Shown here: piece after piece, positions 21,599 to 30,930 of the stretch
How the letters are laid out: each line of letters starts with the position of its first letter
Position numbering within the stretch: position 1 is the first letter of the stretch
Assembly (NCBI GenBank): GCA_029551925.1
Contig: JAKPEO010000124.1
Location: 86,898-150,897, forward strand
Length of the DNA stretch: 64,000 nucleotides
Source: a bacterium
Lineage (GTDB): Bacteria > JAGOBX01
Reading direction: 5' to 3'
Translations under genes and position numbers: made by a program
The notes under the pieces: model-generated
What the model was told of the DNA's origin: nothing
The model's input: the letters and a program-made list of their open reading frames with translations, nothing else
Database searches by the model: none

Positions 21599-22381
21599 TC
21601 ACAATTTAGACGATGATTTTAAAATTTCAAGTTTATTGTTTTTTACTGCTATTATTTCCGCTAATATCGCAAGCGCTATTTCTGAAACATCATTATTACT
21701 AATCGGCAATCCAATAGGCGAATATACTCTATTCAATTTTTCAGCGCTTATTCCCTGTGTCATTAATAACTGCTTTACTGCCAAAATACGCTTCTTACTA
21801 CCGATCATTCCTATATACGCCGCATCAGAATTTATTACTTGTTCCAATACTTCTTTATCATATGTATGTCCGCGCGTGACTATCACCAAATAATCAGTAT
21901 TCATAATTTTTATGTTTAATTTATTAAAATCACAATTAAGAGTTTTTACTTTTCCATTAAATCCATTTAATAAATCTGCGCGGTCATCAACAACAATAAC
22001 ATCAAAATCAAAAAAGTTTAATAATTCCGTAAGCCGGCGGCCGCAATGTCCAGCGCCAAAAATAATTACTCTTCTGCGCGGCTCAAAATACTCAATAAAA
22101 AATTCATAATCGAATTTATTATGAGAATATTTAATGATATTAGTATTAAACGAACTATTTTTATTCTGCGGACAAACAGCATTTTTTTCTGGTAATTTTA
22201 AAATAGTATCTATTGGGAATTCTTCTATTTCAGAAAGCAAAATTCTGCCGCTGTCATCAGTTAAAATTTTAGACGCTAATCGCACATTATTATCGTTATT
22301 CAAGCAAATAAATAATATATAAGTTCTGTCTGCTTTTATTATATTCAACAATTCGTCATAAAATTTTTTTGAAGATTTCAT
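21599..22381 (-). CDS. XdhC Rossmann-domain protein (molybdenum hydroxylase maturation)
   Basis: 260 residues. After about 110 poorly defined residues that include a degraded DDSGRILLSEIE section, a Rossmann fold starts RRRVIIFGAGHCGRRLTEL with VVDDRADLLN, and continues to VIVTRGHTYDKEVLEQ, YIGMIGSKKRILAVKQLL and the closing SPIGLPISNND. These are the XdhC_C signatures. With the 105-residue neighbour it forms a two-gene XdhC set. It probably helps insert molybdenum cofactor or selenium/sulfur into a hydroxylase encoded elsewhere. Confidence 0.88.
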   Translation of the reverse strand: MKSSKKFYDELLNIIKADRTYILFICLNNDNNVRLASKILTDDSGRILLSEIEEFPIDTILKLPEKNAVCPQNKNSSFNTNIIKYSHNKFDYEFFIEYFEPRRRVIIFGAGHCGRRLTELLNFFDFDVIVVDDRADLLNGFNGKVKTLNCDFNKLNIKIMNTDYLVIVTRGHTYDKEVLEQVINSDAAYIGMIGSKKRILAVKQLLMTQGISAEKLNRVYSPIGLPISNNDVSEIALAILAEIIAVKNNKLEILKSSSKL

Positions 22382-22775
22382 AATCGTAAATTTATACTAT
22401 TTTTAAGGTTAGATGTCAATATTTTTTAACACTAAATAATAAAATTTTTTAAGAAGCGTCTAATTTGATATCTGATAAATTATCTATAAATTTTCTGATT
22501 TTTTTTATGATTTTCAGCACATTCAGGACTAATTTTTCATTTTTATTAATCACAAAAATAAGTTTAGATTTAAAATTTCTGCACTGTATCAAAATAAACT
22601 GTAAATGTTTTTCAGCATTTTTTTTGGAAATCCCGTGGCATAAATACATATACAGCGGCTTCTTTCAATATTAAAACAGTTAATCAAGTATGCAAATGCT
22701 GTCAAAAAATTCGCAAGCGCATAATAAAAAATTACGCCTACTGCTAATCTCCCATATTTTAAATAATCTCTATTA

Positions 22776-22796
22776 GGGACAGGCGTCACCTCTTCA
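22776..22796 (+). repeat. 21-bp dispersed repeat, copy B
   Basis: Identical to 14683-14703. Here it is followed 14 bases later by the left arm of the inverted repeat at 22811-22868. Read on the minus strand it falls at the start of the 73-codon frame, but that overlap is probably chance. Confidence 0.7.
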
Positions 22797-22810
22797 CCTC
22801 TTAACTGCAA

Positions 22811-22868
22811 AAAAAATCAAAATGATTTATACTTTAAACAAATAGAACCGCAGTCATTTTGATTTTTT
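22811..22868. repeat. 15-bp perfect inverted repeat with 28-base loop
   Basis: AAAAAATCAAAATGA (22811-22825) is the exact reverse complement of TCATTTTGATTTTTT (22854-22868). The built-in A and T runs would allow it to act as a terminator on either strand, for instance for the ligase transcript, but it lies about 250 bases past that gene. It may instead mark the edge of a small element. Confidence 0.6.
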
Positions 22869-23046
22869 CCGTTTTACTTTGCAATTTGACGGCGAATATA
22901 AAATTCACTGCAGATACGACAACAACGCAAAGAATTTTTTCCAAAGTTTGTGCGGCTATTATTTTTTAACTGCTTCAACAGTTGTATCAGCAGATTATTT
23001 GTCAGCCAAGAACCCTGACTTACAATATTTATCCCGAAATGATTGA
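22846..23046 (+). pseudogene. Possible 66-codon gene remnant, no start codon
   Basis: This plus-strand frame is open from just after a TAG to TGA at 23044-23046. The peptide (…FDGEYKIHCRYDNNAKNFF…, ending LQYLSRND) looks protein-like and uses GAC, AAC, TGC and AAG codons that are rare in the neighbouring genes. There is no ATG/GTG/TTG start with a ribosome site. The opposite strand is also partly open, so direction is not certain. It matches nothing I recognise; it may be a fragment of foreign DNA. Confidence 0.25.
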
Positions 23047-23121
23047 TATACAATTAAAAATAATATTTATTCATATTAGTTCGTTTGTTAAAAAAAATAT
23101 TGGTGTTTTTTAGAAACACTT

Positions 23122-24768
23122 TTATTTTGATATTAACTGTATCGCTAATTCGCGCAATTTATATTTTTGAATTTTGCCATTTGCTGTTGTTGGAAATTCA
23201 TCAATAAAAAAAACATATTTTGGCACTTTGAATTTTGCAATGCGTTCGCGACAATAATCTTTAACATCGCTTTCAGTTAAATCAAATTCCGGTTTTTTTA
23301 TAATAAACGCAGCTACTTCTTCTCCGTATTTTTCACTCGGCGCAGCCACAACTTGAACATCTTTAACGCCGTTAATTGTATATATTAAATCTTCTATTTC
23401 TTTAGGCGAAATATTTTCGCCGCCGCGTATTATTATGTCTTTTGAACGCCCTGTAATTCTAAAATAGCCATTTTCATCGCGGGTCGCTAAATCGCCAGTG
23501 CGCAGCCAGCCGCCCGGCAAAAATACCTTTGCTGTTTCTTCCGGCATTTTATAATAACCCTTCATTACATTATAACCGCGACAACATAATTCCCCTGATT
23601 GATTATCTCCTAATTCTTCAAGCGTATCAGGATTAATTATTTTCACTTCTACGCCCGGCAGACATTTTCCAACAGTTGCAGCTCGTATTTCCGCCGGATC
23701 ATCAACCGAAGACTGAGTGATGCCCGGTGACGCTTCTGTCAACCCATAAACAATTGTTAATTGCGAACAATGCATTTTATTAATCACAGCGCGCATTACT
23801 GACACAGGACAAACAGAGCCAGCCATAATACCTGTCCGCAAACTTGTTAAATCAAATATTTCAAACATCGGCGAATTAAGTTCCGCAATAAACATTGTTG
23901 GCACGCCGTATATCGCAGTGCAGCGTTCTTTATGCACTGTCGCTAATGCAGCGACTGGATTAAATGTTTCAAGCGGTATTATAGTTGCGCCGTGCGTAAA
24001 TACCGCCATTACTCCGAGCACGCAGCCAAAACAATGAAATAATGGAACTGTCAAACACAGCCGATCTTTATGCGTATATTTCATATTTTCGCCAATATAA
24101 TAACCATTATTCAAAATATTTATATGCGTGAGCATTACTCCTTTTGGAAAACCGGTTGTGCCAGAAGTATATTGCATATTTACTACTTCGTCCGGCTTAT
24201 TCAATTTCTGACGAGCTATATATTCTTCATCTGATATTGTATTTTCGCCTAATGCGCTTAATTCATTAATATTATACATTCCGCGATGTTTTTCCTGTCC
24301 GATAAATATCACATTTTTTAAACGCGGAAATTCAGCGGAATCTAAATAACCGCGCGGCTGAACTTTTAACTCCGGTATTAATTCATAAACAATATTCAAA
24401 AAATCATTTTGTTTTAATCCTTCTGTTAATATTAATGTCGTAGCATCTGATTGTTGTAATACATACTTCAATTCATTTTTTTTATATGCTGTGTTAATTG
24501 TCAATAAGACTGCGCCAATTTTAGCAATCGCAAACATAAATATTATCCAATGCGGCACATTTTGCGCCCACAGCGCTATATGCTCGCCGCGCCGCACGCC
24601 TATTGCCATCAAGCCCTTGGCTAATTTATCAACTTCTGTTTTAAATTCCTTGTAAGTTAATCTAAAATCTCGATCGGCAAATACCAGCGCCTCGTTATTC
24701 GGATATAATTCCGCTTGTTTATCTATTAATTCACTTAATGTTAATTCGATAATTTTAAAGTCGTTCAT
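23122..24768 (-). CDS. AMP-forming acyl-CoA synthetase (FadD/ACSF2-like)
   Basis: 548 residues of the ANL superfamily. ATP and the acid form an acyl-AMP, then an acyl-CoA. Motifs: the P-loop [11 protein letters not shown] (200-210), YGLTEASPG, the GWLRTGDLA hinge region, [19 protein letters not shown] and the C-terminal TANGKIQK with the catalytic lysine. The sequence resembles medium/long-chain acyl-CoA synthetases of the ACSF2 type; the substrate cannot be read from sequence. It lies 22 bases after the XRE-cupin regulator gene, a common pairing in which the regulator controls the ligase. AAGGCGG precedes the ATG. Confidence 0.92.
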   Translation of the reverse strand: MNDFKIIELTLSELIDKQAELYPNNEALVFADRDFRLTYKEFKTEVDKLAKGLMAIGVRRGEHIALWAQNVPHWIIFMFAIAKIGAVLLTINTAYKKNELKYVLQQSDATTLILTEGLKQNDFLNIVYELIPELKVQPRGYLDSAEFPRLKNVIFIGQEKHRGMYNINELSALGENTISDEEYIARQKLNKPDEVVNMQYTSGTTGFPKGVMLTHINILNNGYYIGENMKYTHKDRLCLTVPLFHCFGCVLGVMAVFTHGATIIPLETFNPVAALATVHKERCTAIYGVPTMFIAELNSPMFEIFDLTSLRTGIMAGSVCPVSVMRAVINKMHCSQLTIVYGLTEASPGITQSSVDDPAEIRAATVGKCLPGVEVKIINPDTLEELGDNQSGELCCRGYNVMKGYYKMPEETAKVFLPGGWLRTGDLATRDENGYFRITGRSKDIIIRGGENISPKEIEDLIYTINGVKDVQVVAAPSEKYGEEVAAFIIKKPEFDLTESDVKDYCRERIAKFKVPKYVFFIDEFPTTANGKIQKYKLRELAIQLISK

Positions 24769-24790
24769 TTATTATTTACCGCCTTTATTT

Positions 24791-25351
24791 TCAAGGAATA
24801 TATAAAACAGCAAGTATCAATGCTTCTCGATTTTCTAATGAATAAATTCTATGCGGTATTATTGAATCAAAATATATGCTGTCGCCTTGCGCTAATTCAT
24901 AATAATTCTTGCCGTAATCTACCGCTATCGCGCCTGATAATATATAGATAAACTCTTCGCCTTCGTGCGACGATAAATTGTTTTTTTCAGAAGCACTAAC
25001 GGAAATAACAAATGGCTCCATATTACGGTCTTTTTTGTTTTTACCTAATGAATAAAATATCATTTTATCTTGCGGTATTCGCTCGCTGTCAACAAATCTA
25101 TCGCTTTGCTCGTATTTATTTGCGCGCGTTATTACGCAACCAGATTCATTGCTATCGTCTAAAAATGTGCCGATCCTGGTAGATAATACCCGCGCGATTT
25201 TAGTTAAATAATACAAATTAGGGATAATCTCATCTTCTTCTATTTTTTTTAATAATTCCACTGGTAATTGAGAAATTTTACTTAATTCTTCAATACTTAT
25301 TTTCCGATGTTCGCGGAATTCTTTGATTTTTATGCCTATTTTTTTGTCCAT
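24791..25351 (-). CDS. XRE-family regulator with C-terminal cupin sensor
   Basis: 186 residues: a helix-turn-helix domain (about 5-65: IKEFREHRKISIEELSKISQ), then a small cupin barrel (about 105-185: HEGEEFIYILSGAIAVDYG ... DSIYFDSIIPHRIYS). Proteins of this layout bind operators and sense a small ligand in the cupin. It is the first gene of the unit with the acyl-CoA ligase and is divergent from the operon that starts at 25575, so it may control both. GGAGCGG precedes the start. Confidence 0.9.
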   Translation of the reverse strand: MDKKIGIKIKEFREHRKISIEELSKISQLPVELLKKIEEDEIIPNLYYLTKIARVLSTRIGTFLDDSNESGCVITRANKYEQSDRFVDSERIPQDKMIFYSLGKNKKDRNMEPFVISVSASEKNNLSSHEGEEFIYILSGAIAVDYGKNYYELAQGDSIYFDSIIPHRIYSLENREALILAVLYIP

Positions 25352-25507
25352 ATTTTTTACCGCTCCTAAATCATATATTTTTTTATTAATTTTATTTCTT
25401 TTAATTTATAAAATCAATAAAAAAATTTTTTCAAACAAATTCAGAGCGCGACCTAAAAAAATCAAATATTTTTAACAGTTGCCCTTTTTTGGAATATTTA
25501 AAAGTGA

Positions 25508-25535
25508 TTGACAAGTTTTTTTTCTAATTTATAAT
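25508..25535 (+). promoter_or_regulatory. Consensus sigma70 promoter of the decarboxylase operon
   Basis: TTGACA (25508-25513) and TATAAT (25530-25535) are both perfect and separated by 16 bases, 40 bases before the ATG at 25575. It lies in the divergent region shared with the XRE-cupin gene, a likely place for operator sites. Confidence 0.75.
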
Positions 25536-25574
25536 ATAAAGTAATTAATTACACAAAAATTCTCGAATAAATTT

Positions 25575-26654
25575 ATGAATTATAGAGATCTCGATAAAGA
25601 AAAAATTTATATATTCAAAAATAACAATATCCAAGAAAAAATACTAACCTTTTATTTCAAATGTTTTGAAAATTCAAAAAAAATAATAATCACAATATTA
25701 GCGGTAATAATTATCATATTTTTTTTTTATTATATTTTTAGAAAACAACAATTTGATATTAAATTAGCGAGCGCTGAAAAAATTAAAATAATCAAAACAA
25801 CAACTATCTTATCGCCTACATTAGAAAATCCATTAAACCTTTTTCCACATTGGCTGCCGAGCGGAGACCAGATAGTTTTTATAACAAGCAGCCAAAATGA
25901 ATATTCTATTAATTTAGCAAATTCAGATAGCGGCGGCAAAATCAAAAAAATACTGAGATCGCAAAAGCCGATAAATTGGCTGACGAAACATTCGATATTT
26001 GAGATAAATAAAGAACCAGTCTGCTCGCCAGACGGCAAATATATAGCGTATATCTCAAATAAAACAGGCATAAACGAAATTTGGCTAACTGATTTAACAG
26101 GCAAATTCCAGCGGCAAATAACAAATTCTCCAGTTAATAAATCAGCACCGAATTGGTCACCTGACGGCAAATATTTAGTTTATCAAATTTTTGAAAATAA
26201 TACCAGCAAAATACAAATAGTCGGATTAGACGGAGAGATTAAAGATTTAATTTTGCGATATAGATTTGATATTAATGAAGCGGCGCCGAGTTGGTCGCCT
26301 GATGGTAGATACATTGTATATACATCAAATGCGAGCGGAAAATATGAAATTTGGCTGTATGATATTGCTAATCGCGTTCACAAGCAATTAACAAATACGA
26401 TTGGCAATAGCGGCGCTCCTGCATTTTCGCCTGATTCTCAAAAAATAATTTTTTTAAGTGAAATTGACAATAATATAGAATTATTTATAATAAATATTAA
26501 CGGCGGCGGAATGACGCGATTAACTCAAACATTGAATATAAATGAATTAACTTGTTCGTTCTCGCCAGACGGCAATAAAATTTTAGTCAGTTGCGCACCG
26601 CTCAAAAACGAAGCGGTTGAAATTAAATTATTAGAATTAGGATGGAAGGATTAA
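25575..26654 (+). CDS. Membrane-anchored PD40/TolB-like beta-propeller protein
   Basis: 359 residues: a short cytoplasmic start, one membrane segment (about 37-56), then six or so PD40 repeats (about 85-355). Each carries the (S/C)PDG(K/R)(Y/K)I or SPDSQKI motif and a line such as NEIWLTDLTGK, as in the TolB C-terminal propeller. It probably faces the periplasm and binds a protein or peptidoglycan partner. It is not TolB itself: the N-terminal TolB domain is missing and no Tol-Pal genes are near. It is the first gene of the operon, 4 bases before the carboxyltransferase gene; a functional link to it is unclear. Confidence 0.8.
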   Translation: MNYRDLDKEKIYIFKNNNIQEKILTFYFKCFENSKKIIITILAVIIIIFFFYYIFRKQQFDIKLASAEKIKIIKTTTILSPTLENPLNLFPHWLPSGDQIVFITSSQNEYSINLANSDSGGKIKKILRSQKPINWLTKHSIFEINKEPVCSPDGKYIAYISNKTGINEIWLTDLTGKFQRQITNSPVNKSAPNWSPDGKYLVYQIFENNTSKIQIVGLDGEIKDLILRYRFDINEAAPSWSPDGRYIVYTSNASGKYEIWLYDIANRVHKQLTNTIGNSGAPAFSPDSQKIIFLSEIDNNIELFIININGGGMTRLTQTLNINELTCSFSPDGNKILVSCAPLKNEAVEIKLLELGWKD

Positions 26655-26658
26655 ACAA

Positions 26659-28200
26659 ATGACAGAACGATATATAGAATTTAAAAAAGAATTATTAAAA
26701 ACTAAATTATCAGATGCCCGCATAAATTCGCAGCACACTAAAAATAAACTTACAGCGGAAGAACGAATAAATTTATTAGCTGATAAAGATACTTTTGTTG
26801 AATTAAATGCTTTTACAACGCATCGCAGTAATAATTTTGATTTGCCAAACAAACGAATTTATCGCGATGGAATAATAACCGGCTGCTGTCGTATAAAAGG
26901 AAAATTAGTATTTGTCGCATTTCAAGATTTTACGGCGATTGGCGGATCTATGGGCGAAATGCAAGCGCAGAAACTTTGCAATGTTTTAGAAAAAGCGCTT
27001 GAAACAGGCGCGCCTTTTATTCAAATAAATGATTCAGGCGGCGCGAGAATCCAAGAAGGCATAATGGCTCTTGAAGGTTACAACAAAATTTTTAAATTGA
27101 ATACATTGGCATCAGGCGTGATCCCGCAAATATCAGCGATATTAGGTCCCTGCGCAGGTGGCGCATCATATTCGCCGGCAATAACTGATTTTGTATTTAT
27201 GGTAAAAGATATTAGCAAAATGTTTATCACAGGTCCGAATGTAATTAAACAGGTTACAGGCGAAGATGTGACATTAGAAGAATTAGGCGGAGCAATGACG
27301 CATAATCAAATCAGCGGTAATGCACATTTTTATTATGAAACAGAACGAGAATGTTTTAACAGCATTCGCGAACTTATCTATCTACTTCCGTCTAATAATA
27401 CAGAATTAGCGCCCGGCCCTGATAATTACAGAGATATAGCTGCACGTCCTGCGCCTGAATTAAATAATATTGTGCCTGATGACCCGAAAAAAACTTTTGA
27501 TATGAAAACTATTATTAAAGCTGTCGTAGATGACAATTATTTTTATGAAGTGCATTCGTTGTATGCTCCAAACGCTATTGTCGGCTTTGCGCGATTAAAC
27601 AAACGCACAGTCGGAATAGTAGCGAATCAGCCGAAATTTTCCGCCGGCAGTATAGATATTAATTCATCTGATAAAATCGCGAGATTTGTTAGATTTTGCG
27701 ATTGTTTTAATATTCCAATTATAAATTTTGTCGATGTGCCTGGTTATCTCCCAGGCGTAAGTCAAGAATACGGTGGGATTATTAGACACGGCGCAAAAGT
27801 ATTATTCGCTTATGCTGAAGCGACTATCCCGAAAATTGCAGTAATTGTGCGTAAAGCGTTTGGCGGCGCTTATATTGCGCTCGCTTCGCCGTCATTGGGC
27901 TATGACCGCGTAATTTGCTGGCCTAATGCAGAAATAGCGGTTATGGGCGCTGAAGCCGCTGTTGAAATAATTTACGCCAAAGAATTAAACAGTTCCGAAG
28001 AACGCGATAAATTCAAAAAACAAAAAGTCGAAGAATATAAAAAATTATTTTCAAATCCTTTGAATGCCGCGGCGCTTAATATAGTTGATATGATAATCGA
28101 GCCGCAATATACTCGTATTGAATTAATAAACGCTATTGAAATGCTTATTACTAAAAAACAATTTAGACCTTATAAAAAACATGGGAATATACCGCTATGA
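26659..28200 (+). CDS. mmdA: Acyl-CoA carboxyltransferase subunit (methylmalonyl-CoA decarboxylase alpha type)
   Basis: 513 residues, typical length. Two crotonase-like halves are seen. The first has FQDFTAIGGSMGEMQ, GAPFIQINDSGGARIQEG and GPCAGGASYSPA. The second has the VDVPGYLPGVSQEYGGIIRHGAK and RKAFGGAYIALAS motif regions of biotin-dependent acyl-CoA carboxyltransferases. It moves CO2 from methylmalonyl-CoA (or a related acyl-CoA) to biotin on the carrier protein. With the three following genes it forms a membrane decarboxylase complex rather than a cytoplasmic carboxylase. AAGGA precedes the ATG. Glutaconyl-CoA or malonyl-CoA as substrate is possible. Confidence 0.92.
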   Translation: MTERYIEFKKELLKTKLSDARINSQHTKNKLTAEERINLLADKDTFVELNAFTTHRSNNFDLPNKRIYRDGIITGCCRIKGKLVFVAFQDFTAIGGSMGEMQAQKLCNVLEKALETGAPFIQINDSGGARIQEGIMALEGYNKIFKLNTLASGVIPQISAILGPCAGGASYSPAITDFVFMVKDISKMFITGPNVIKQVTGEDVTLEELGGAMTHNQISGNAHFYYETERECFNSIRELIYLLPSNNTELAPGPDNYRDIAARPAPELNNIVPDDPKKTFDMKTIIKAVVDDNYFYEVHSLYAPNAIVGFARLNKRTVGIVANQPKFSAGSIDINSSDKIARFVRFCDCFNIPIINFVDVPGYLPGVSQEYGGIIRHGAKVLFAYAEATIPKIAVIVRKAFGGAYIALASPSLGYDRVICWPNAEIAVMGAEAAVEIIYAKELNSSEERDKFKKQKVEEYKKLFSNPLNAAALNIVDMIIEPQYTRIELINAIEMLITKKQFRPYKKHGNIPL

Positions 28201-28514
28201 TTTTTATTGAAGGATTAGTTTTAACTTTTATAGGTATTGGTTTGGTATTTTTATTTTTAACAATTATTTATTTAATTGTTTTAGGGTTTGAAAAAATAGA
28301 TGAAAACTTTATTGAAAAAAAAGAAGTGGTAGTAAACGTGCAGTTGCCAAAAGATTTTCCAGAAGATAATCTTAAAAAATTAGAAAAAATGGCTGTATTG
28401 GCTGCCGCGATTCATTATTTGAACAATCGTCATCCGTCATTAGTTTATTCTGAAACTTTGCAAGATTTGGAAATTAAACAATTAAATTGGTTTTCAAAAA
28501 AATATAAGGATTAA
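28197..28514 (+). CDS. mmdD: Small membrane subunit of the decarboxylase (OadG/MmdD type)
   Basis: 105 residues. One N-terminal membrane helix (about 4-29) is followed by a charged linker and a short helical domain (KLEKMAVLAAAIHYLNNRHPS), as in the OadG/MmdD family. This subunit joins the carboxyltransferase to the membrane subunit. It overlaps the preceding gene by 4 bases (ATGA) and precedes the biotin carrier by 3 bases, so the four genes are tightly co-translated. Confidence 0.85.
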   Translation: MIFIEGLVLTFIGIGLVFLFLTIIYLIVLGFEKIDENFIEKKEVVVNVQLPKDFPEDNLKKLEKMAVLAAAIHYLNNRHPSLVYSETLQDLEIKQLNWFSKKYKD

Positions 28515-28517
28515 TTT

Positions 28518-28940
28518 ATGAAAAAATACAATATTAAAATTGACGAACATACATTTATTGTAGATGTTGACCAGACAACACCTGACACTTTAAAAATAAA
28601 AGTGAACAATAATTTGTATTCTGTGACAATTGAAGAAATTATTCAAATGATAGATTTGCCAGAAGAACCGAAAAAAATATTTGTGCCTGTGCCCACACAA
28701 ACAGAATTTACGACAGTTTCAGAAGATGTGAAATTTATGCGTTCGCCAATAGCTGGCGCTGTAATTGATGTGAAAATCAATCAAGGACAGGAAATAAAAA
28801 ACGGCGATTTAGTATGTATAATAGAAGCAATGAAAATGGAAACCGAATTATATTCGTCGCTAACAGGAAAAATCAAAAATGTATTTGTCAAAAAAGGTGA
28901 TAATCTAAAATTAAATCAAAAAATTTTTGAGATTGAATAA
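28518..28940 (+). CDS. mmdC: Biotin carboxyl carrier subunit
   Basis: 140 residues. An N-terminal region of about 45 residues and a linker precede a biotinyl domain (about 70-140) with the attachment motif EAMKMET; Lys106 should carry biotin. It shuttles carboxyl groups between the carboxyltransferase and the sodium-pumping membrane subunit. The linker is Pro/Thr/Val-rich but much shorter than the Ala-Pro linkers of many carriers. Confidence 0.92.
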   Translation: MKKYNIKIDEHTFIVDVDQTTPDTLKIKVNNNLYSVTIEEIIQMIDLPEEPKKIFVPVPTQTEFTTVSEDVKFMRSPIAGAVIDVKINQGQEIKNGDLVCIIEAMKMETELYSSLTGKIKNVFVKKGDNLKLNQKIFEIE

Positions 28941-28942
28941 TT

Positions 28943-30067
28943 ATGATTAGACATATAATTGACGGTTTAGAAAAATTTGTCAGTCGCAGCGGTTTTGTAA
29001 ATATTACATTTCCGCAGATTATAATGCTGATAATCGCTGGAATATTAATTTATTTAGCGATAAAAAAAGAATACGAGCCGCTGCTGCTGCTGCCTATCGG
29101 CTTCGGCACATTATTGACTAATCTGCCGCTTACTGGTTTGACTAATGACGGCGGATTATTTAATATGTTTTATTGGGGAATAAAAAGCGGATTGTTTCCG
29201 CCGCTTATTTTTTTGGGTGTCGGCGCGCTCACTGATTTCGGGCCGCTGATTGCCAATCCCAAAACTTTTTTATTAGGCGCAGCCGCGCAAATAGGAATAT
29301 TTATTACATTACTCGGCGCAATATTATTGGGATTTACTTTGCAAGAAGCTTGCGCTATTGGCATAATCGGCGGCGCGGACGGACCCACTACTATTTATTT
29401 AACAAGCAAATTAGCGCCGCATCTATTAGGTCCGATTGCCGTAGCGGCGTATTCGTATATGGCGCTTGTGCCTATTATTCAGCCGCCGATTATGAAATTA
29501 TTAACTACAAAAAAAGAACGAATGATTGTAATGACTCAAACGCGTGAAGTTTCTCGATTAAGCAAAATATTATTTCCGATAATTGTTCTGCTGTTTTCCT
29601 CGCTTTTTGTTCCTGAATCTGCGCCGTTAATTGGTATGCTGACATTGGGAAATTTATTGAAAGAAAGCGGAGTAGTAGATAGATTATCAAAAACAGCACA
29701 AAATGAAATTATCAATATTATTACTATTTTTATCGGGTTATCAGTTGGAAGTTCTATGACCGCTGATAAATTTTTGAAATTAGATTCGCTTTATATTTTA
29801 TTATTGGGATTAATTGCATTTTCAGGCGGCACAGCCTTTGGCATAATCGTAGGAAAAATAATGTCTAAATTAACAGGCGGCAAAATTAATCCTCTTATCG
29901 GAGCGGCTGGCGTATCCGCTGTGCCTATGGCTGCGCGCGTTGTGCAAAAAGTCGGACAGCAAGAGAATCCCGCAAATTTTTTGTTAATGCACGCTATGGG
30001 CCCTAATGTTGCAGGAGTTATCGGTTCAGCATTAGTCGCCGGTATCTTGTTAGCAATTGTTCAATAA
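28943..30067 (+). CDS. mmdB: Sodium-translocating decarboxylase beta subunit (OadB/MmdB/GcdB)
   Basis: 374 residues with about nine or more membrane segments. The conserved core [19 protein letters not shown] and [17 protein letters not shown] is present, as are the second signature [15 protein letters not shown] and the closing [15 protein letters not shown]. It decarboxylates carboxybiotin and uses the energy to export sodium ions. It ends the decarboxylase set; the tandem rhodanese gene follows 20 bases later. Confidence 0.95.
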   Translation: MIRHIIDGLEKFVSRSGFVNITFPQIIMLIIAGILIYLAIKKEYEPLLLLPIGFGTLLTNLPLTGLTNDGGLFNMFYWGIKSGLFPPLIFLGVGALTDFGPLIANPKTFLLGAAAQIGIFITLLGAILLGFTLQEACAIGIIGGADGPTTIYLTSKLAPHLLGPIAVAAYSYMALVPIIQPPIMKLLTTKKERMIVMTQTREVSRLSKILFPIIVLLFSSLFVPESAPLIGMLTLGNLLKESGVVDRLSKTAQNEIINIITIFIGLSVGSSMTADKFLKLDSLYILLLGLIAFSGGTAFGIIVGKIMSKLTGGKINPLIGAAGVSAVPMAARVVQKVGQQENPANFLLMHAMGPNVAGVIGSALVAGILLAIVQ

Positions 30068-30087
30068 TTGAACACTAAATAATTTTA

Positions 30088-30822
30088 ATGAAAAAAATTA
30101 TTGTTTTTATCTTTCTATTGAATTTGGTTTTTGGCTTTGCTAATTTATGCTTTGCTAATAATAATTATAATGAACTAACAACAGAACAACTTTATAATCT
30201 GCTCGAAAATACAGATTATGTTATTATCGATGTTCGGTCAAAACTCGAATATCTATGCGGCTGTATAAAAAATGCAATATCAACACCTCAGCGAAGATCC
30301 GATTTTTCTAAAATTCCAAAAAATAAAAAAATAATTTTTTACTGCGCTAATATTAGATGTAATGACGCTAAAAACAGTGCAAAGTCAGCGATTGCGCAAG
30401 GTTTTGAAAATGTCTATGTTTATTCCGGCGGCTATGAAGAATGGCTTGAAAAAAAAATGCCGATAACTAAAATTATTGATACTTCTAAAATTGATAAAAC
30501 TGAAATAATATCTGTAAAATCAGGAGATTTAGAAAAAAATAAAAATGATTACATAATCTTGGATTTTTTGAATGATGAAAAATATGGAAAAATTAAAGAT
30601 GCTATAATTATTGAATTTAATAATTTAGATGAATTAAAAAAAAAAATAAAAAAACTAAAAAAAACAAAAAAGAAAATCTTAGCGTATCATTTAACTGAAA
30701 ATTTATCTAAATTATCAGCAGAAGTTTTAATTAGCACAAATTTACTGCCAAAAAAAGAAATTTACTATCTCGAATCAGGATTATTAGCTTGGCTCGCTAC
30801 CGGCAGAAAAACCGAACAATGA
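30088..30822 (+). CDS. Exported tandem rhodanese-domain protein
   Basis: 244 residues. A signal peptide (cut near LCFA/NN at residue 23) precedes two rhodanese domains. The first (about 30-130) has VIIDVRSKLEYLCGCI and the active-site loop YCANIRCNDAK, with the catalytic cysteine and an unusual second cysteine five residues on. The second (about 150-240) keeps the fold (YIILDFLNDEKYGKIKDA) but has no cysteine at the active-site position (AYHLTENLSKL), so it is probably inactive. Sulfur transfer in the periplasm is the likely role. It is in the same direction as the decarboxylase genes and may be co-transcribed. Confidence 0.82.
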   Translation: MKKIIVFIFLLNLVFGFANLCFANNNYNELTTEQLYNLLENTDYVIIDVRSKLEYLCGCIKNAISTPQRRSDFSKIPKNKKIIFYCANIRCNDAKNSAKSAIAQGFENVYVYSGGYEEWLEKKMPITKIIDTSKIDKTEIISVKSGDLEKNKNDYIILDFLNDEKYGKIKDAIIIEFNNLDELKKKIKKLKKTKKKILAYHLTENLSKLSAEVLISTNLLPKKEIYYLESGLLAWLATGRKTEQ

Positions 30823-30892
30823 CAGAAAAATTTTAAAAAAATATATTATAAACCAAGTGCGTGGCGCTGATGGAAATTTCTAAAAAAACTAC

Positions 30893-30920
30893 TTGCAAAA
30901 AAAAGCGTATTTTATATAAT
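30893..30920 (+). promoter_or_regulatory. Promoter of the 49-residue protein gene
   Basis: TTGCAA (30893-30898), 16 bases, TATAAT (30915-30920). The ATG at 30931 lies only 10 bases downstream of the -10, so the transcript would be nearly leaderless. Confidence 0.5.
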
Positions 30921-30930
30921 CTAAAAAGTT

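Larger units (their letters stand above)
22382..23121. other. 740-base region without an intact gene: decayed or mobile-element-like sequence
   Basis: Between xdhC and the acyl-CoA ligase gene lie several short open frames on both strands, copy B of the 21-bp repeat, a 15-bp inverted repeat, and a GC-richer patch (22870-23040). Minus-strand frames of 66 codons (22449-22649, ending DIKLDAS) and 73 codons (22589-22810, with a membrane-like stretch) overlap each other in different frames and match no family I know. This looks like eroded coding DNA or a small insertion. Confidence 0.5.

Noticed and set aside
22449-22810. Two overlapping minus-strand frames read as one frameshifted gene
   Set aside because: Joining them gives no recognisable domain, and the start region coincides with the dispersed 21-bp repeat, so a real gene is not supported.
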